DNA from: a virus
Strand: one strand, 5' to 3'
Length of the DNA: 56,719 nt
Virus record (IMG/VR): IMGVR_UViG_3300028025_001269
Location: 1-56,719 of that record
How positions within the stretch are numbered: position 1 is the first letter of the stretch; each line of letters opens with the position of its first letter. Shown here in pieces: positions 13,444-22,439 of this stretch. The notes beneath the pieces are model-generated. The model worked only from the letters and a program-made list of their open reading frames with translations, was not told the origin of the DNA and made no database searches. The position numbers were made by a program, and so were the translations under genes.

Positions 13444-15491
13444 TTATCACACTTGACGTGGAGAACACAGTCAGTAACAGAGGGGGTAAGAAACACCTAG
13501 ATCCCTTTGAGACTGGCAATACACTGGTGATGGTTGGCTATAAGTTACTAGGCGGTACACACCGTGTGTATACCTTTGACCATTCACAGGTGCAAGAAGA
13601 TTGTGCTAAGAACAGGCAGGAGCTACAGTCTGTACTGGATCAGACTACCCTTATGATTGGACACAATCTAAACCATGACTTAGTGTGGCTATGGGAGTCT
13701 GGCTTTAAGTATGATGGTCTTATCTTCGATACCATGATCAGTGACTACGTCTTACAGCGTGGAGTCAAGTTGCCATCCGACTTGGGTTCAGTTGCTATGC
13801 GTCATGGCTGTGAGATCCTTAAGCAAGACACACTCAAGACTTACTTTAAGAATGGATACAGTACTCGTGACATTCCCCATGCTGAGCTAGTCGAGTACCT
13901 TGAGCATGACTTAGGTTCCACTGAGGGTATCTACAAATCAATACAGGCTAAGCTGTTGACACCTCAGGATGCAGGTCTACGTGAGACGATTGAGATGTCC
14001 AACGAAGTTGCTATGGTCCTGTCAAGGATCTATCACACGGGTATCAAGGTAGACTTGTCAGCACTGGATGCAGTACGGCTACAGTTCGAGACAGAGCGTG
14101 ATGACATTGTGAAGTTACTACAGTCTCATGTACGTACACTGATGGGTGATACACCAATCAATCTCAATAGTCCTGAGCAGTTGTCATGGATTGTGTACAG
14201 TCGTAAGCCCCACAATAAGGGTGCATGGATGACTGCTATTACTCCGTACATGAAAGACACAGAGTTCAAGGAAGCAGTCAAGCGACACTTCAGTAATGTG
14301 TACAAGACCAAGGCAGTTAAGTGTGCTGGCTGTGATGGCAAGGGCTTTAACTACAAGCTGAAGAAGGATGGTTCCCCATTCAAGAAGTCCACCAAGTGTG
14401 TTACATGTAACGGTGTGGGGTTTGAGTTCAAGCCCACTAAAGAACTGGCAGGGTTAAAGTTCACAGCACCTAACGCTAAGTGGGCTAGTGCCAATGGCTT
14501 TGGTACAGGCAAGGATAACCTTGAGACCCTTGAGCGAGTGGCTGTATCCAAGGGTATGACTGATGCTGTTGAGTTCCTAGGTAAGTTACGTAGGCTGTCA
14601 GCATTGGATAGTTACCTAAGTAACTTCGTAGAGGGCATTGCTTCCTACCTCAAGCCGGACGGTCTATTGCATGTACGATTAAACCAACATGTCACTTCGA
14701 CTGGTAGGTTCAGTGGGTCTAACCCCAACATGCAGAACATGCCTAGGGGTGGTACCTTCCCAGTGAAGCGGGTATTTGTATCTCGCTTTGAGGGTGGCAA
14801 GATTATGGAAGCAGACTTTGCCCAGCTAGAGTTTCGTGTAGCTGCATTCTTATCCCAAGATCAACGAGCTATGCAGGAAGTCAGTGAAGGGTTTGATGTG
14901 CACTCGTATACTGCCAAGGTTATTACGGATGCAGGTCAGCCTACCAGTAGACAGGATGCCAAGGCACATACCTTTGCCCCACTCTATGGTGCTACTGGGT
15001 ATGGGCGTACCCCGTCTGAGGCTGCATACTACAAGCACTTCCTAGAGAAGTACACAGGCATTGCCAAGTGGCACAGTGTTCTAGCCAAGCAAGCCCTGAA
15101 TTATAAGTACATAAAGATACCTAGCAATAGGGAGTTTGCATTCCCCGATGTGCAGCGTAAGCGGGATGGGACAGTGACACACTTTACTGCCATCAAGAAC
15201 TACCCAGTTCAAGCCTTCGCTACAGCAGACATAGTGCCTTTAGCCCTAGTAGAAATCTACAATAGGCTTAAGCCGTACAAGAGCAGAGTAGTAAATTCTG
15301 TCCATGATTCTATCGTGATTGATGTTCACCCCGATGAGATAGAAGAAGCGGTCAGAGTAATTGATGGAGTACAGCGGGATCTAGTAGGTTTGATTAATAA
15401 AAAATGGTCAATAGATTTCAATGTACCCCTTGCATTAGATAGTAAAATGGGTGATAATTGGTTAGAGCAAAAAGATGTACACGTTAATTAA
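13440..15491 (+). CDS. family A DNA polymerase with proofreading exonuclease
   Basis: 683 residues. Exonuclease: D6 and E8 (LDVEN), D80 in GHNLNHD, Y153/D157 in YLEHD. Polymerase: TGRFSGSNPNMQN (421-433), motif A D459 in EADFAQLE, O-helix R504, K508, F512 and Y516 in FAPLYG, motif C H622/D623 in VHDS. The O-helix aromatic at the position of E. coli F762 is Phe. Between the two halves is an insertion with C295/C298 and C320/C323 (CAGC and CVTC), absent from T7 polymerase and probably a zinc knuckle. Chain elongation with proofreading is the clear role. Confidence 0.92.
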   Translation: MIITLDVENTVSNRGGKKHLDPFETGNTLVMVGYKLLGGTHRVYTFDHSQVQEDCAKNRQELQSVLDQTTLMIGHNLNHDLVWLWESGFKYDGLIFDTMISDYVLQRGVKLPSDLGSVAMRHGCEILKQDTLKTYFKNGYSTRDIPHAELVEYLEHDLGSTEGIYKSIQAKLLTPQDAGLRETIEMSNEVAMVLSRIYHTGIKVDLSALDAVRLQFETERDDIVKLLQSHVRTLMGDTPINLNSPEQLSWIVYSRKPHNKGAWMTAITPYMKDTEFKEAVKRHFSNVYKTKAVKCAGCDGKGFNYKLKKDGSPFKKSTKCVTCNGVGFEFKPTKELAGLKFTAPNAKWASANGFGTGKDNLETLERVAVSKGMTDAVEFLGKLRRLSALDSYLSNFVEGIASYLKPDGLLHVRLNQHVTSTGRFSGSNPNMQNMPRGGTFPVKRVFVSRFEGGKIMEADFAQLEFRVAAFLSQDQRAMQEVSEGFDVHSYTAKVITDAGQPTSRQDAKAHTFAPLYGATGYGRTPSEAAYYKHFLEKYTGIAKWHSVLAKQALNYKYIKIPSNREFAFPDVQRKRDGTVTHFTAIKNYPVQAFATADIVPLALVEIYNRLKPYKSRVVNSVHDSIVIDVHPDEIEEAVRVIDGVQRDLVGLINKKWSIDFNVPLALDSKMGDNWLEQKDVHVN

Positions 15492-15512
15492 CAACAGAAA
15501 AGGAATAGACAC

Positions 15513-16406
15513 ATGTCTAATATAACTCTCGCAGCAGGTGGTAACTTTGCACAGATGGCTGAAGCCATGGGCATGGCAGTTGATATTGCTAAGCCTAAGA
15601 AGCAAAGCAATCTAGCCCGATTAAAGTTGGATCACAAGGGCATCATGGGTGAAGAGGTTGTCGGTGGTAAGAAGAAGAAGGTAGAAGTAGTGTCAGCAGG
15701 TAGCTACGTACTTGATCGTCCTAACCTAGACCCAGTTTATGGTAATGATGTAACCATTCGTTTGTTTAACCAACGCTTTATGTATAAGAAATATATCCAA
15801 GGTTCAGGTGATGTTAAGTCTAAGTACGTAAAGACCATCATGGACAAAGACTTGAATGGTGACTTGCGGGATAACGATGGTGGCTTTAACTGTGGCAAAC
15901 CCTCCGGCTGGATCGAAGACTACAGTGCATTGCCAGCAGAGACAAAGGCTTTACTCAAGTCTATCAAGCGGGTACGTGTATTGTTTGGTGAGATTACAAT
16001 GAAGGACCCAGTCAACGCTAAAGGCGAAGCACTCGGTTTGATTGAGTCTATTCCTTTTATTTGGGAGATTGATAACCGTGATGCATTTAAAACTTTGGGT
16101 GCACCTATTGCACAGATGGCTAAGCAAAACCGCATCCTTCCACAACACCGCATCATCTTGGGTGCAGAAGAGCAGTCTCTCCCAACAGGGGCAACTTACT
16201 TCTTGCCTACAGCAGTACTCGATCTATCTAGCACCCTTGAGTTGACAGATGCAGACAGTACTTTGTTCGGTGACTTTAATGCTTGGGTTGATAACTACAA
16301 CGAGTACATCGTTAAGGAGTTCAACAAGTTAAGTCAACCAGCAGAAGCTAGTGCAGATGAACTTGCGATTGCCGAAGAGTTTGTTGACGTAGAAGTAGAA
16401 GCGTAA
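15513..16406 (+). CDS. putative single-stranded DNA-binding protein
   Basis: 297 residues. Not firmly recognised, but size, position between polymerase and exonuclease, strand-rich core (VTIRLFNQRFMYKKYI) and a strongly acidic C-terminal tail (ELAIAEEFVDVEVEA) fit a phage ssDNA-binding protein, whose acidic tail recruits partners. A basic patch lies near residues 50-60 (GGKKKKVEV). AAAGGAATAGACAC precedes the ATG. It could also be another recombination accessory protein. Confidence 0.45.
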   Translation: MSNITLAAGGNFAQMAEAMGMAVDIAKPKKQSNLARLKLDHKGIMGEEVVGGKKKKVEVVSAGSYVLDRPNLDPVYGNDVTIRLFNQRFMYKKYIQGSGDVKSKYVKTIMDKDLNGDLRDNDGGFNCGKPSGWIEDYSALPAETKALLKSIKRVRVLFGEITMKDPVNAKGEALGLIESIPFIWEIDNRDAFKTLGAPIAQMAKQNRILPQHRIILGAEEQSLPTGATYFLPTAVLDLSSTLELTDADSTLFGDFNAWVDNYNEYIVKEFNKLSQPAEASADELAIAEEFVDVEVEA

Positions 16407-17263
16407 TGAATCATCCTGCCGAGTTAAAGATACACCAGTATCTAAGTAAGGTAAGACACGGGGACAGTACCCTGAGCGATGAAGTAGTAGAACAGATCGT
16501 CTCAGATGTTCGTGCTGCCCTTACTCGGCAGTTTGTAGACAAGCGGGATAACAAGTTCTCACTGAGAATGTCAAACGTAGGGCGTGACTACTGTCAGCTT
16601 TGGTTTGATAAGAACAGTCCTGAGGATGCAGTGCCCCACTCTACAAACTTCATTATCAATATGATGATGGGTGACATTGCTGAGGCAGTGTTCAAAGGTT
16701 TACTGACACAGTCTGGTGTGGCTTATGCTAACGGAGATAAGGTAACACTGGTGGCAGGTGAGCACACTATCCATGGCACACCCGACTTAAGCACTGAGGG
16801 TGCAGTAGATGACGTTAAGTCTGCTAGTCCTTGGTCATACACCAATAAGTTTGTTGACTATCAAACCCTACACGACAATGATTCCTTTGGCTATGTGGGT
16901 CAGCTTGCTGGCTACGCTAAGGCTATGGGTATCAAGCCGGGTGGTTGGTGGGTAATCAACAAGGCTAACGGTGAGTTTAAGTATGTAGCTGCTGAGGGTA
17001 TTGATCTTGATGCAGAAGTAAAGAAGATCGAACAGAAGGCAGACAAGCTAAAGGAGAATACCTTTGAACGATGTTACGAAGCAATCCCTGAAACCTATCG
17101 CAAGAAAGAAACAGGGAACCTTGTACTGGGGCGGGAGTGTGGCTGGTGCTCTTACCGATACAAATGTTGGCAAGGACTACAAGAGAAACCATCACTTGTA
17201 TCTAAGGCAGCAAACCCTCCAATGGTTTCCTACGTTAAGATAATGCCGAAGGAAATAGAGTAA
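16406..17263 (+). CDS. PD-(D/E)XK exonuclease with iron-sulfur cysteines
   Basis: 285 residues. Nuclease core: E93 in MGDIAEA, D127 in HGTPD, D136-x-K138 in DDVK, and Q166/Y170 in GQLAGY, the RecB/Cas4/AddB arrangement. C63 together with C245, C248 and C254 (CGWC then C) is placed as in the 4Fe-4S staple of AddB and Cas4. It would degrade or resect DNA ends for recombination, nucleotide salvage or packaging. Starts on a one-base overlap with the previous stop. Confidence 0.82.
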   Translation: MNHPAELKIHQYLSKVRHGDSTLSDEVVEQIVSDVRAALTRQFVDKRDNKFSLRMSNVGRDYCQLWFDKNSPEDAVPHSTNFIINMMMGDIAEAVFKGLLTQSGVAYANGDKVTLVAGEHTIHGTPDLSTEGAVDDVKSASPWSYTNKFVDYQTLHDNDSFGYVGQLAGYAKAMGIKPGGWWVINKANGEFKYVAAEGIDLDAEVKKIEQKADKLKENTFERCYEAIPETYRKKETGNLVLGRECGWCSYRYKCWQGLQEKPSLVSKAANPPMVSYVKIMPKEIE

Positions 17264-17264
17264 C

Positions 17265-17723
17265 GTGCCTAAGTTTAATGCCAAGCATTACGCTGCTTCT
17301 AAGGCAAATGGATACCGCAGTGGGTTAGAAGAACTTGTCCAGTCGGATTTGATACAAGCGAATGTTGATGCATCGTATGAATCAATTAAGATTGAATGGG
17401 AAGATCTAACCTACCGTAGGTACACACCAGACTTTCTATTACCCAATGGTATTATCGTTGAGACTAAAGGATTGTTTACTACAGAAGATAGACGTAAGCA
17501 TACATTAGTTAAGAAGCAACACCCTATGCTAGACATTCGGTTTGTATTTCAAAGTAGTAAACGCAGAATCAGTAAGACATCTAAGACTACGTATGCAGGT
17601 TGGTGTGAGAAGCAAGGCTTCTTGTATGCAGATAAGACAGTACCAGAGTCATGGATTAAAGAGCCAAAGAAAAAAGATATGCCCCTAGAATTCAATCCAT
17701 TTAAAGGAACTAAACATGAGTAA
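17265..17723 (+). CDS. endonuclease I (T7 gp3-like Holliday junction resolvase)
   Basis: 152 residues, about the length of T7 gp3 (149). Catalytic residues align well: E22, D56 in YTPDF, E66 and K68 in VETKG. The enzyme cuts branched DNA and helps debranch replication intermediates before packaging and digest host DNA. GTG start at 17265, one base after the exonuclease stop, with AAGGAAATAGAG upstream. Confidence 0.88.
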   Translation: MPKFNAKHYAASKANGYRSGLEELVQSDLIQANVDASYESIKIEWEDLTYRRYTPDFLLPNGIIVETKGLFTTEDRRKHTLVKKQHPMLDIRFVFQSSKRRISKTSKTTYAGWCEKQGFLYADKTVPESWIKEPKKKDMPLEFNPFKGTKHE

Positions 17724-18048
17724 TGCAATTAAGAAAGATGACATCGTACTAATCATTCGACCTAACTTCAATGAAGCTAAGTGGTCAGGTACTGTAGATC
17801 TTAATGTGATGTACATGCCATCAGATAAGTTAGACGAAGAGTCATACGAAGAACTTATGGGATTGATGCATGGGGTTATTACTTGTTTCCACTTACTCAA
17901 TACAGATGCTGAGTTTGGTGAGAAGGTATCTGAAGAGATGGACAAGATGATTGAATCAGGTAAGTTGACAGTAAGTCAGCTAGATGAGAACACCTTAGGT
18001 GAAGTCATTGACTTAACCGAGTGGACACAGACACGGGGGAATGCATAA
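17716..18048 (+). CDS. conserved hypothetical protein (110 aa)
   Basis: Starts MSNAIKKDDIVLIIRPNF, 8 bases inside the previous gene, behind AAAGGAACTAAAC. Strand-rich N-terminus (VDLNVMYMPSDKLDEESYE) followed by helices and an acidic C-terminus. I have seen similar short proteins near replication genes of podoviruses, without known function. Confidence 0.65.
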   Translation: MSNAIKKDDIVLIIRPNFNEAKWSGTVDLNVMYMPSDKLDEESYEELMGLMHGVITCFHLLNTDAEFGEKVSEEMDKMIESGKLTVSQLDENTLGEVIDLTEWTQTRGNA

Positions 18049-18467
18049 TGGGAACTTTGGATGATCGTAATCAACCGCTTAACACCCGCAAGTCTATTGA
18101 TGATTGTTCAGGGGAAGAGTGGAGTGCTGCCAATCGTGCATTCTGGAAACAGATGGAGGAAGATCCACAGTATCAAAAGCAAGAGAGTCTCTTTGAGGGT
18201 GACTCCTTGTTTGACGATACACTAAGACAAGATGAAGACGAGCATGCAATGGAAACTCAATTCATGCTTGACGATGAGAGACAGTTTGAACAGATAGTAC
18301 AGGTGCTAGGTCCTTACGATGCCATTAGCTATTGTCATGGTGCAGCACTAGAGATCCTACTTAACTTGGATAACTGCTTAAACAATTCTGCAGCTATCCG
18401 TAAGGCTAGTCGTGCATTAGATCGTATGGCTAGATTGACAGACGAAACACGAGGAGTTAACTGGTGA
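18048..18467 (+). CDS. hypothetical acidic protein (139 aa)
   Basis: Not recognised. ATG at 18048 overlaps the previous stop by one base (TAATG). Residues 25-80 are strongly acidic (KQMEEDPQYQKQESLFEGD, DEDEHAMETQFMLDDE) and probably disordered. The last 55 residues are helical with QVLGPYDAISYCHGAALEIL. Possibly a partner of one of the nearby nucleases. Confidence 0.62.
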   Translation: MGTLDDRNQPLNTRKSIDDCSGEEWSAANRAFWKQMEEDPQYQKQESLFEGDSLFDDTLRQDEDEHAMETQFMLDDERQFEQIVQVLGPYDAISYCHGAALEILLNLDNCLNNSAAIRKASRALDRMARLTDETRGVNW

Positions 18468-18655
18468 GCACAGAACCTACTATCTTTGTAGAGGTACGCT
18501 TTGAATTAGTATTAGATCCAGAGTCTGCCCCTCCGACATATAAAGATCCAGACTACCTACAAGAAGTATTGCAAGAAGCAATCAAGGATGCAGTCTACGA
18601 CATTGGTGCTGAAGAAGTTAATGAATTCTTTATTGAACTGGAAACAGACCTATGA
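18464..18655 (+). CDS. hypothetical small acidic protein (63 aa), GTG start
   Basis: Not recognised. GTGA overlap with the previous stop; GAGGAGTTAACTG ahead of it. Strand (IFVEVRFELVLDPESA) then helix (YLQEVLQEAIKDAVYDI) and an acidic end (EEVNEFFIELETDL), a simple two-layer layout. Overlaps the following nuclease start. Confidence 0.6.
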   Translation: MSTEPTIFVEVRFELVLDPESAPPTYKDPDYLQEVLQEAIKDAVYDIGAEEVNEFFIELETDL

Positions 18656-19101
18656 ATGCACCAGTCCGTAAGCGATTCGATAGAGAACTATTTAATGAAA
18701 CAGATGGTACTGCTAGAGATTCCGCTAGGGTATACTGGACATCTTTGGGTCATACCGTTGAGGATCACCCCGATAGGTATGCTGTAGATCTTATTGTAGA
18801 CACAGGATCAGAGACATTCTATTGTGAGGTAGAGATTAAGAAGGTATGGACAGGTGCTGCGTTTAAGTACGATACCCTGCAGATACCTGAGCGTAAGGCT
18901 AAGTTTGCTAAGCTAGATAAGCCAGCATACTTTATGATCTTTAATAAAGAACGTAGTCATGCATTCATCTGCAGTCACACAGACCTGTTAGATTCCCCCA
19001 TAGTTGAGGTGCCTAACAAGTATGTGTATAAGGGAGAGATGTTCTTTCAAGTACCGATTACGAAGTTACAGCTAGTGGAGATTCCAAGTGGCAACCCGTA
19101 A
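18652..19101 (+). CDS. putative PD-(D/E)XK endonuclease-like protein
   Basis: 149 residues. The sequence DRYAVDLIVD followed by TFYCEVEIKKVW has D46 and E61-x-K63 in the order and spacing of a restriction-type PD-(D/E)XK core; upstream ARVYWTSLGHTV is the usual helix. The remainder (YFMIFNKERSHAFICS) resembles the closing strand. It may cut DNA or act as a nicking partner of endonuclease I. Substrate unknown. Overlaps neighbours on both sides. Confidence 0.55.
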   Translation: MNAPVRKRFDRELFNETDGTARDSARVYWTSLGHTVEDHPDRYAVDLIVDTGSETFYCEVEIKKVWTGAAFKYDTLQIPERKAKFAKLDKPAYFMIFNKERSHAFICSHTDLLDSPIVEVPNKYVYKGEMFFQVPITKLQLVEIPSGNP

Positions 19102-19675
19102 ACATGAACAATCCCCTCAAGATAGGATGGACAATCTACTCCTAGATAATAATATGTTCTTCTTAAATGGGGACATTGATATCGAGAACGTAGATCGATG
19201 CATCAAGTGGATTGAGTATGAGAACATTGACAGTACTAAGTCTAAGCTGCTAACACTGTATGTGAATACACCGGGTGGGGATCTGTATCAGACCTTTGCC
19301 TTGATTGATATCATGCGTAGCAGTAAGCATCCTATCCGTACCATTGGGCTAGGCAACATCATGAGTGGTGGCTTCTTGATCTTTGTATGTGGTACCAAGG
19401 GTGAGAGATACATTGCACCTAATGCTGGCATCATGTGTCACCAACTGTCGGATGACATTACAGATAAGTATCATGACATTAAGTCAGCAGTAAAAGAAGT
19501 AGAGAACTGTAATGCTAAGATGATTAAGATACTTCGTGATGCAACAGGCTTAAGTGCATTAAAGATTTCAGCTAAACTATTACCAGCAAGTGATGTATAC
19601 TTGACTGCAAAGGAATTGATACAGTTAAATGCAGCAGACTATATACTAGGAGAAGATGATGGCACACCTGTCTGA
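19088..19675 (+). CDS. clpP: ClpP-like serine protease
   Basis: 195 residues, same length class as bacterial ClpP. Catalytic triad residues in expected places: S93 in GNIMSGGF, H118 in IMCHQ, D169 in SDVYLT; NTPGGD at 60-65 is the oxyanion-side loop. ClpP degrades proteins delivered by a Clp ATPase. Phages carrying it may process virion proteins or host targets; the ATPase would come from the host. GTG start at 19088, overlapping the previous gene by 14 bases, with GGAGATTCCAA upstream. Confidence 0.82.
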   Translation: MATRKHEQSPQDRMDNLLLDNNMFFLNGDIDIENVDRCIKWIEYENIDSTKSKLLTLYVNTPGGDLYQTFALIDIMRSSKHPIRTIGLGNIMSGGFLIFVCGTKGERYIAPNAGIMCHQLSDDITDKYHDIKSAVKEVENCNAKMIKILRDATGLSALKISAKLLPASDVYLTAKELIQLNAADYILGEDDGTPV

Positions 19676-20045
19676 TGACTTGTTTGATGAGAGTATGGTA
19701 AAGTTAAAGAGGGCACTAGGTGTTGCTACTTGTGCTATGTCTGCAACTGCCAACTCAGAATGGCTTGACCATAAACCTGCTATTGAGTATGCTTTATGGC
19801 AGGTGCAAGAGAATCTATGTGATGTTATTATAGATGTAGAAGAAGCAGTAGAGTTTAATACAGGGTTTTCAAAGTTAGCACGAGTGAAAGCCTTGTTTGA
19901 AGCAGCACGTTTAGTGGAACGATTCCATGATTCACCCGTAGTGATTCCACCTAACGAAAGTTTTGCAACGGTCATAGCTAGAGCAATCAAGCAACTAGCT
20001 ACCACAGAGGAGAGTGATGATGACATCGAAGATTATGAAGGGTAG
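19659..20045 (+). CDS. hypothetical protein (128 aa)
   Basis: Not recognised. ATGs at 19656 and 19659 are both possible; the second has the better spacing to AGGAG. Almost entirely helical (KLKRALGVATCAMSATA, ALWQVQENLCDVIIDVEE), ending in an acidic tail (EESDDDIEDYEG). Overlaps the ClpP gene by 17 bases and the lipoprotein gene by 26, so it is coupled to both. Confidence 0.6.
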   Translation: MAHLSDDLFDESMVKLKRALGVATCAMSATANSEWLDHKPAIEYALWQVQENLCDVIIDVEEAVEFNTGFSKLARVKALFEAARLVERFHDSPVVIPPNESFATVIARAIKQLATTEESDDDIEDYEG

Positions 20046-20304
20046 TATTGCAGTAGGCATTGCAGCAGCAGTCTTAGGAATTACAGGGTGTGCATCTTCA
20101 CCTTATGGTTCCGAGTCTAAGCTGGTAGTACAGAAGAGAGCACAAGCTATGAGTAGACAAGAGGTTATTCAAGCGATACAGGATTGTGAAGTATCTAGAA
20201 TGAGACCTGTTCTCATTATGGCTAAGCGTAGGGTGAATGATTGGGATACGGACATCATCATTGATGTAACTTGTGCCCCACGCAATCCAGCCTACTACTT
20301 TTAA
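20020..20304 (+). CDS. predicted small lipoprotein (94 aa)
   Basis: Three in-frame starts (GTG 20014, ATG 20017, ATG 20020) follow AGAGGAG; the last is spaced best. The sequence begins MTSKIMKGSIAVG, a hydrophobic span follows, then LGITGC, a typical lipobox, so a lipidated Cys at the outer membrane is expected. The mature part has two further cysteines (C54 and C86 by this start), which may pair. It might be an outer-membrane lysis or exclusion protein. Confidence 0.6.
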   Translation: MTSKIMKGSIAVGIAAAVLGITGCASSPYGSESKLVVQKRAQAMSRQEVIQAIQDCEVSRMRPVLIMAKRRVNDWDTDIIIDVTCAPRNPAYYF

Positions 20305-20377
20305 TATAATAAAAACAAGTACATACGAAGGCAGTTGCTTTAAAGGGAATTTTAAGTATAACTAAAGTCCCCCCATG

Positions 20378-20410
20378 GGAGTACAGATTTTACTGTGCTC
20401 CTATTTTTTT
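20378..20410 (+). terminator. intrinsic terminator before the ribonucleotide reductase gene
   Basis: GGAGTACAG (20378-20386) pairs with CTGTGCTCC (20393-20401; one G-U pair) and is followed by TATTTTTTT. It ends the replication operon and separates it from the reductase gene, which starts 30 bases later. Confidence 0.85.
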
Positions 20411-20439
20411 CAATAAAATCAACAACATAGGTATACTTC

Positions 20440-22347
20440 ATGACGAAATACACAATGACTCCCTACAATGACTTCATTGCCAAGAGCAGATACTCTCGTT
20501 ACATAGACGAGCTTGGCAGACGTGAGCATTGGAGTGAGACAGTAACACGATACTTTGACTTTATGACAGAGCATCTAAAGGATAAAAAGAATTACACCCT
20601 GACTCCTGAGCTACGTGCCGAGTTAGAACAAGCAGTAAAGGATCTAGATGTAGTGCCATCCATGAGAGCCGTCATGACCTCGGGACCAGCACTAGAGAGA
20701 CAGAACGTAGCAGCATTCAATTGTTCCTACCTACCTATCGATGACCCTAAAGCATTCGATGAAGCTATGTACATCCTCCTGTGTGGTACAGGTGTAGGAT
20801 TTAGTGTGGAGAAGAAGTATGTATCTAGATTACCTGAAGTCCCTGATCGTATGTTCAGTAGTCAAACTACTATTGTTGTTTCGGATTCTAAAGAAGGATG
20901 GGCTAAATCACTTCGACAACTCATTGCTCTTCTGTACTCTGGCGAAGTTCCACAGTACGACATACATAAAGTCCGTGAGGCAGGTGCAAGACTCAAGACC
21001 TTTGGAGGCAGGGCATCTGGACCAAAACCCTTGGAAGACTTATTTAAGTTTGTCATTAGCAAATTCAAAGGTGCAGCTGGTAGACGTTTATCTTCCCTCG
21101 AATGCCATGACATTCTGTGCAAGATCGGGGAAGTTGTTGTTGTGGGTGGAGTACGTAGGTCAGCAATGATCTCACTGTCAGACTTAACAGATGACAACAT
21201 GGCTCATGCTAAAGCAGGTGCATGGTGGGATGGTCAAGGACAACGTGCCTTGGCTAACAACTCTGCTGTGTACGAAGAGAAGCCAAGCATTGGACACTTC
21301 ATGCGTGAGTGGACATCTATTTATGAATCACATTCAGGTGAGAGAGGAATCTTCAGTCGTGATGCATCCCAAAGACAAGCAGCAAAAAACGGAAGGCGTG
21401 ATAGTACTTATGAGTTTGGTACTAATCCTTGTAGCGAAATTATTTTACGCCCTTATCAATTCTGTAATCTGTCTAGCTGTATTGTGCGTAGCACTGATAG
21501 CTTTGATTCTCTATCCACTAAGATTCGCTTGGCAACTATTCTCGGAACATTTCAAGCGACCTTAACAGACTTCCCGTACCTACGTAAGATCTGGCAGAAG
21601 AATACAGAAGAAGAAGCATTGCTTGGTGTGTCAATGACTGGTATCCTTGACAATGCTTTATTAAATAATCCAGATGATCTGGACCTACCTAAACGCTTGG
21701 AGGCTTTACGTGATATTGCTGTCGCTACTAACGCTGAATACGCTGCTGCTATTGGCATTAATCAATCTGTCGCTGTTACTGCCATTAAACCAGAAGGCAC
21801 AGTCAGTCAGCTTTGTTCTACTGCTAGTGGCATTCATCCTCAGCACAGCAAGTATTATATTAGAAGGGTTAGGGCTGATAACAAGGACCCACTTACTCAA
21901 TTTATGATTCAGGCTGGGTTCGTAGCAGAGCCATGCTTCATGAAACCTGATAGCACTACTGTGTTTAGTTTCCCTGTGAAGGTTGCAGATGGTGCACTGT
22001 TACGTGAAGACTTGTCTGCTATCCAGCATCTGAAACTGTGGCTACTATTCCAACGTCATTACTGTGAACACAAGCCATCTGTCACAATCTCTGTGAAGGA
22101 AGACGAGTGGATGCAGGTAGGTGCTTGGGTATATGAACACTTCGATGAGGTTACAGGGGTATCTTTCCTGCCTATGGATGGTGGCACATACAAGCAAGCA
22201 CCGTATGAAGAGTGTACAGAAGAAGAGTACAACAAGTTGAAGCTGTTAGTACCTGAGTCAGTAGACTGGAGTAACTTCAAAGAGTATGATGATAATGTGG
22301 AAGGTGCTCAGATGTTATCTTGTACTGCGGGTGGTTGTAGTATATAA
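20440..22347 (+). CDS. nrdJ: adenosylcobalamin-dependent (class II) ribonucleotide reductase
   Basis: 635 residues. Active-site layout of the monomeric B12-dependent enzyme: the redox pair C95 (AFNCSY) and C342 (PYQFCNLSS), the radical-bearing C331 and E333 in NPCSEI, CGTGVGFSVE at 115-124, and a C-terminal CX4C (C628, C633) that passes electrons. It converts ribonucleotides to deoxyribonucleotides, anaerobic or aerobic, needing host cobalamin. It follows its own terminator and so may be expressed separately. It is shorter than the Lactobacillus enzyme (about 739). The tRNA gene starts 10 bases after its stop. Confidence 0.9.
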   Translation: MTKYTMTPYNDFIAKSRYSRYIDELGRREHWSETVTRYFDFMTEHLKDKKNYTLTPELRAELEQAVKDLDVVPSMRAVMTSGPALERQNVAAFNCSYLPIDDPKAFDEAMYILLCGTGVGFSVEKKYVSRLPEVPDRMFSSQTTIVVSDSKEGWAKSLRQLIALLYSGEVPQYDIHKVREAGARLKTFGGRASGPKPLEDLFKFVISKFKGAAGRRLSSLECHDILCKIGEVVVVGGVRRSAMISLSDLTDDNMAHAKAGAWWDGQGQRALANNSAVYEEKPSIGHFMREWTSIYESHSGERGIFSRDASQRQAAKNGRRDSTYEFGTNPCSEIILRPYQFCNLSSCIVRSTDSFDSLSTKIRLATILGTFQATLTDFPYLRKIWQKNTEEEALLGVSMTGILDNALLNNPDDLDLPKRLEALRDIAVATNAEYAAAIGINQSVAVTAIKPEGTVSQLCSTASGIHPQHSKYYIRRVRADNKDPLTQFMIQAGFVAEPCFMKPDSTTVFSFPVKVADGALLREDLSAIQHLKLWLLFQRHYCEHKPSVTISVKEDEWMQVGAWVYEHFDEVTGVSFLPMDGGTYKQAPYEECTEEEYNKLKLLVPESVDWSNFKEYDDNVEGAQMLSCTAGGCSI

Positions 22348-22357
22348 TCTAAGTAGT

Positions 22358-22431
22358 GCCCCTTTAGTTAAATGGTATAACACTTGATTTGTAATCATGG
22401 ATTGGCAGTTCGATTCTGTCAAGGGGCACCA
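22358..22431 (+). tRNA. tRNA-Thr (anticodon UGU)
   Basis: Folds as a complete cloverleaf: acceptor GCCCCTT/AAGGGGC, D-arm GTT/AAC around AAATGGTAT, anticodon stem CTTGA/TCATG (one U-U mismatch) with loop TTTGTAA, variable GATT, T-arm GGCAG/CTGTC with TTCGATT, discriminator A and encoded CCA. Anticodon UGU (22390-22392) reads ACA and related threonine codons. It is the only tRNA I find and would supplement the host for ACA-rich late genes. Confidence 0.9.
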
Positions 22432-22439
22432 CTAAGTAT

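Noticed and set aside
20804-21565. Overlapping ORFs within the ribonucleotide reductase gene, possible homing endonuclease or intron
   Set aside because: The reductase frame is continuous with all active-site motifs, and the inner ORFs lack LAGLIDADG, HNH or GIY-YIG motifs.
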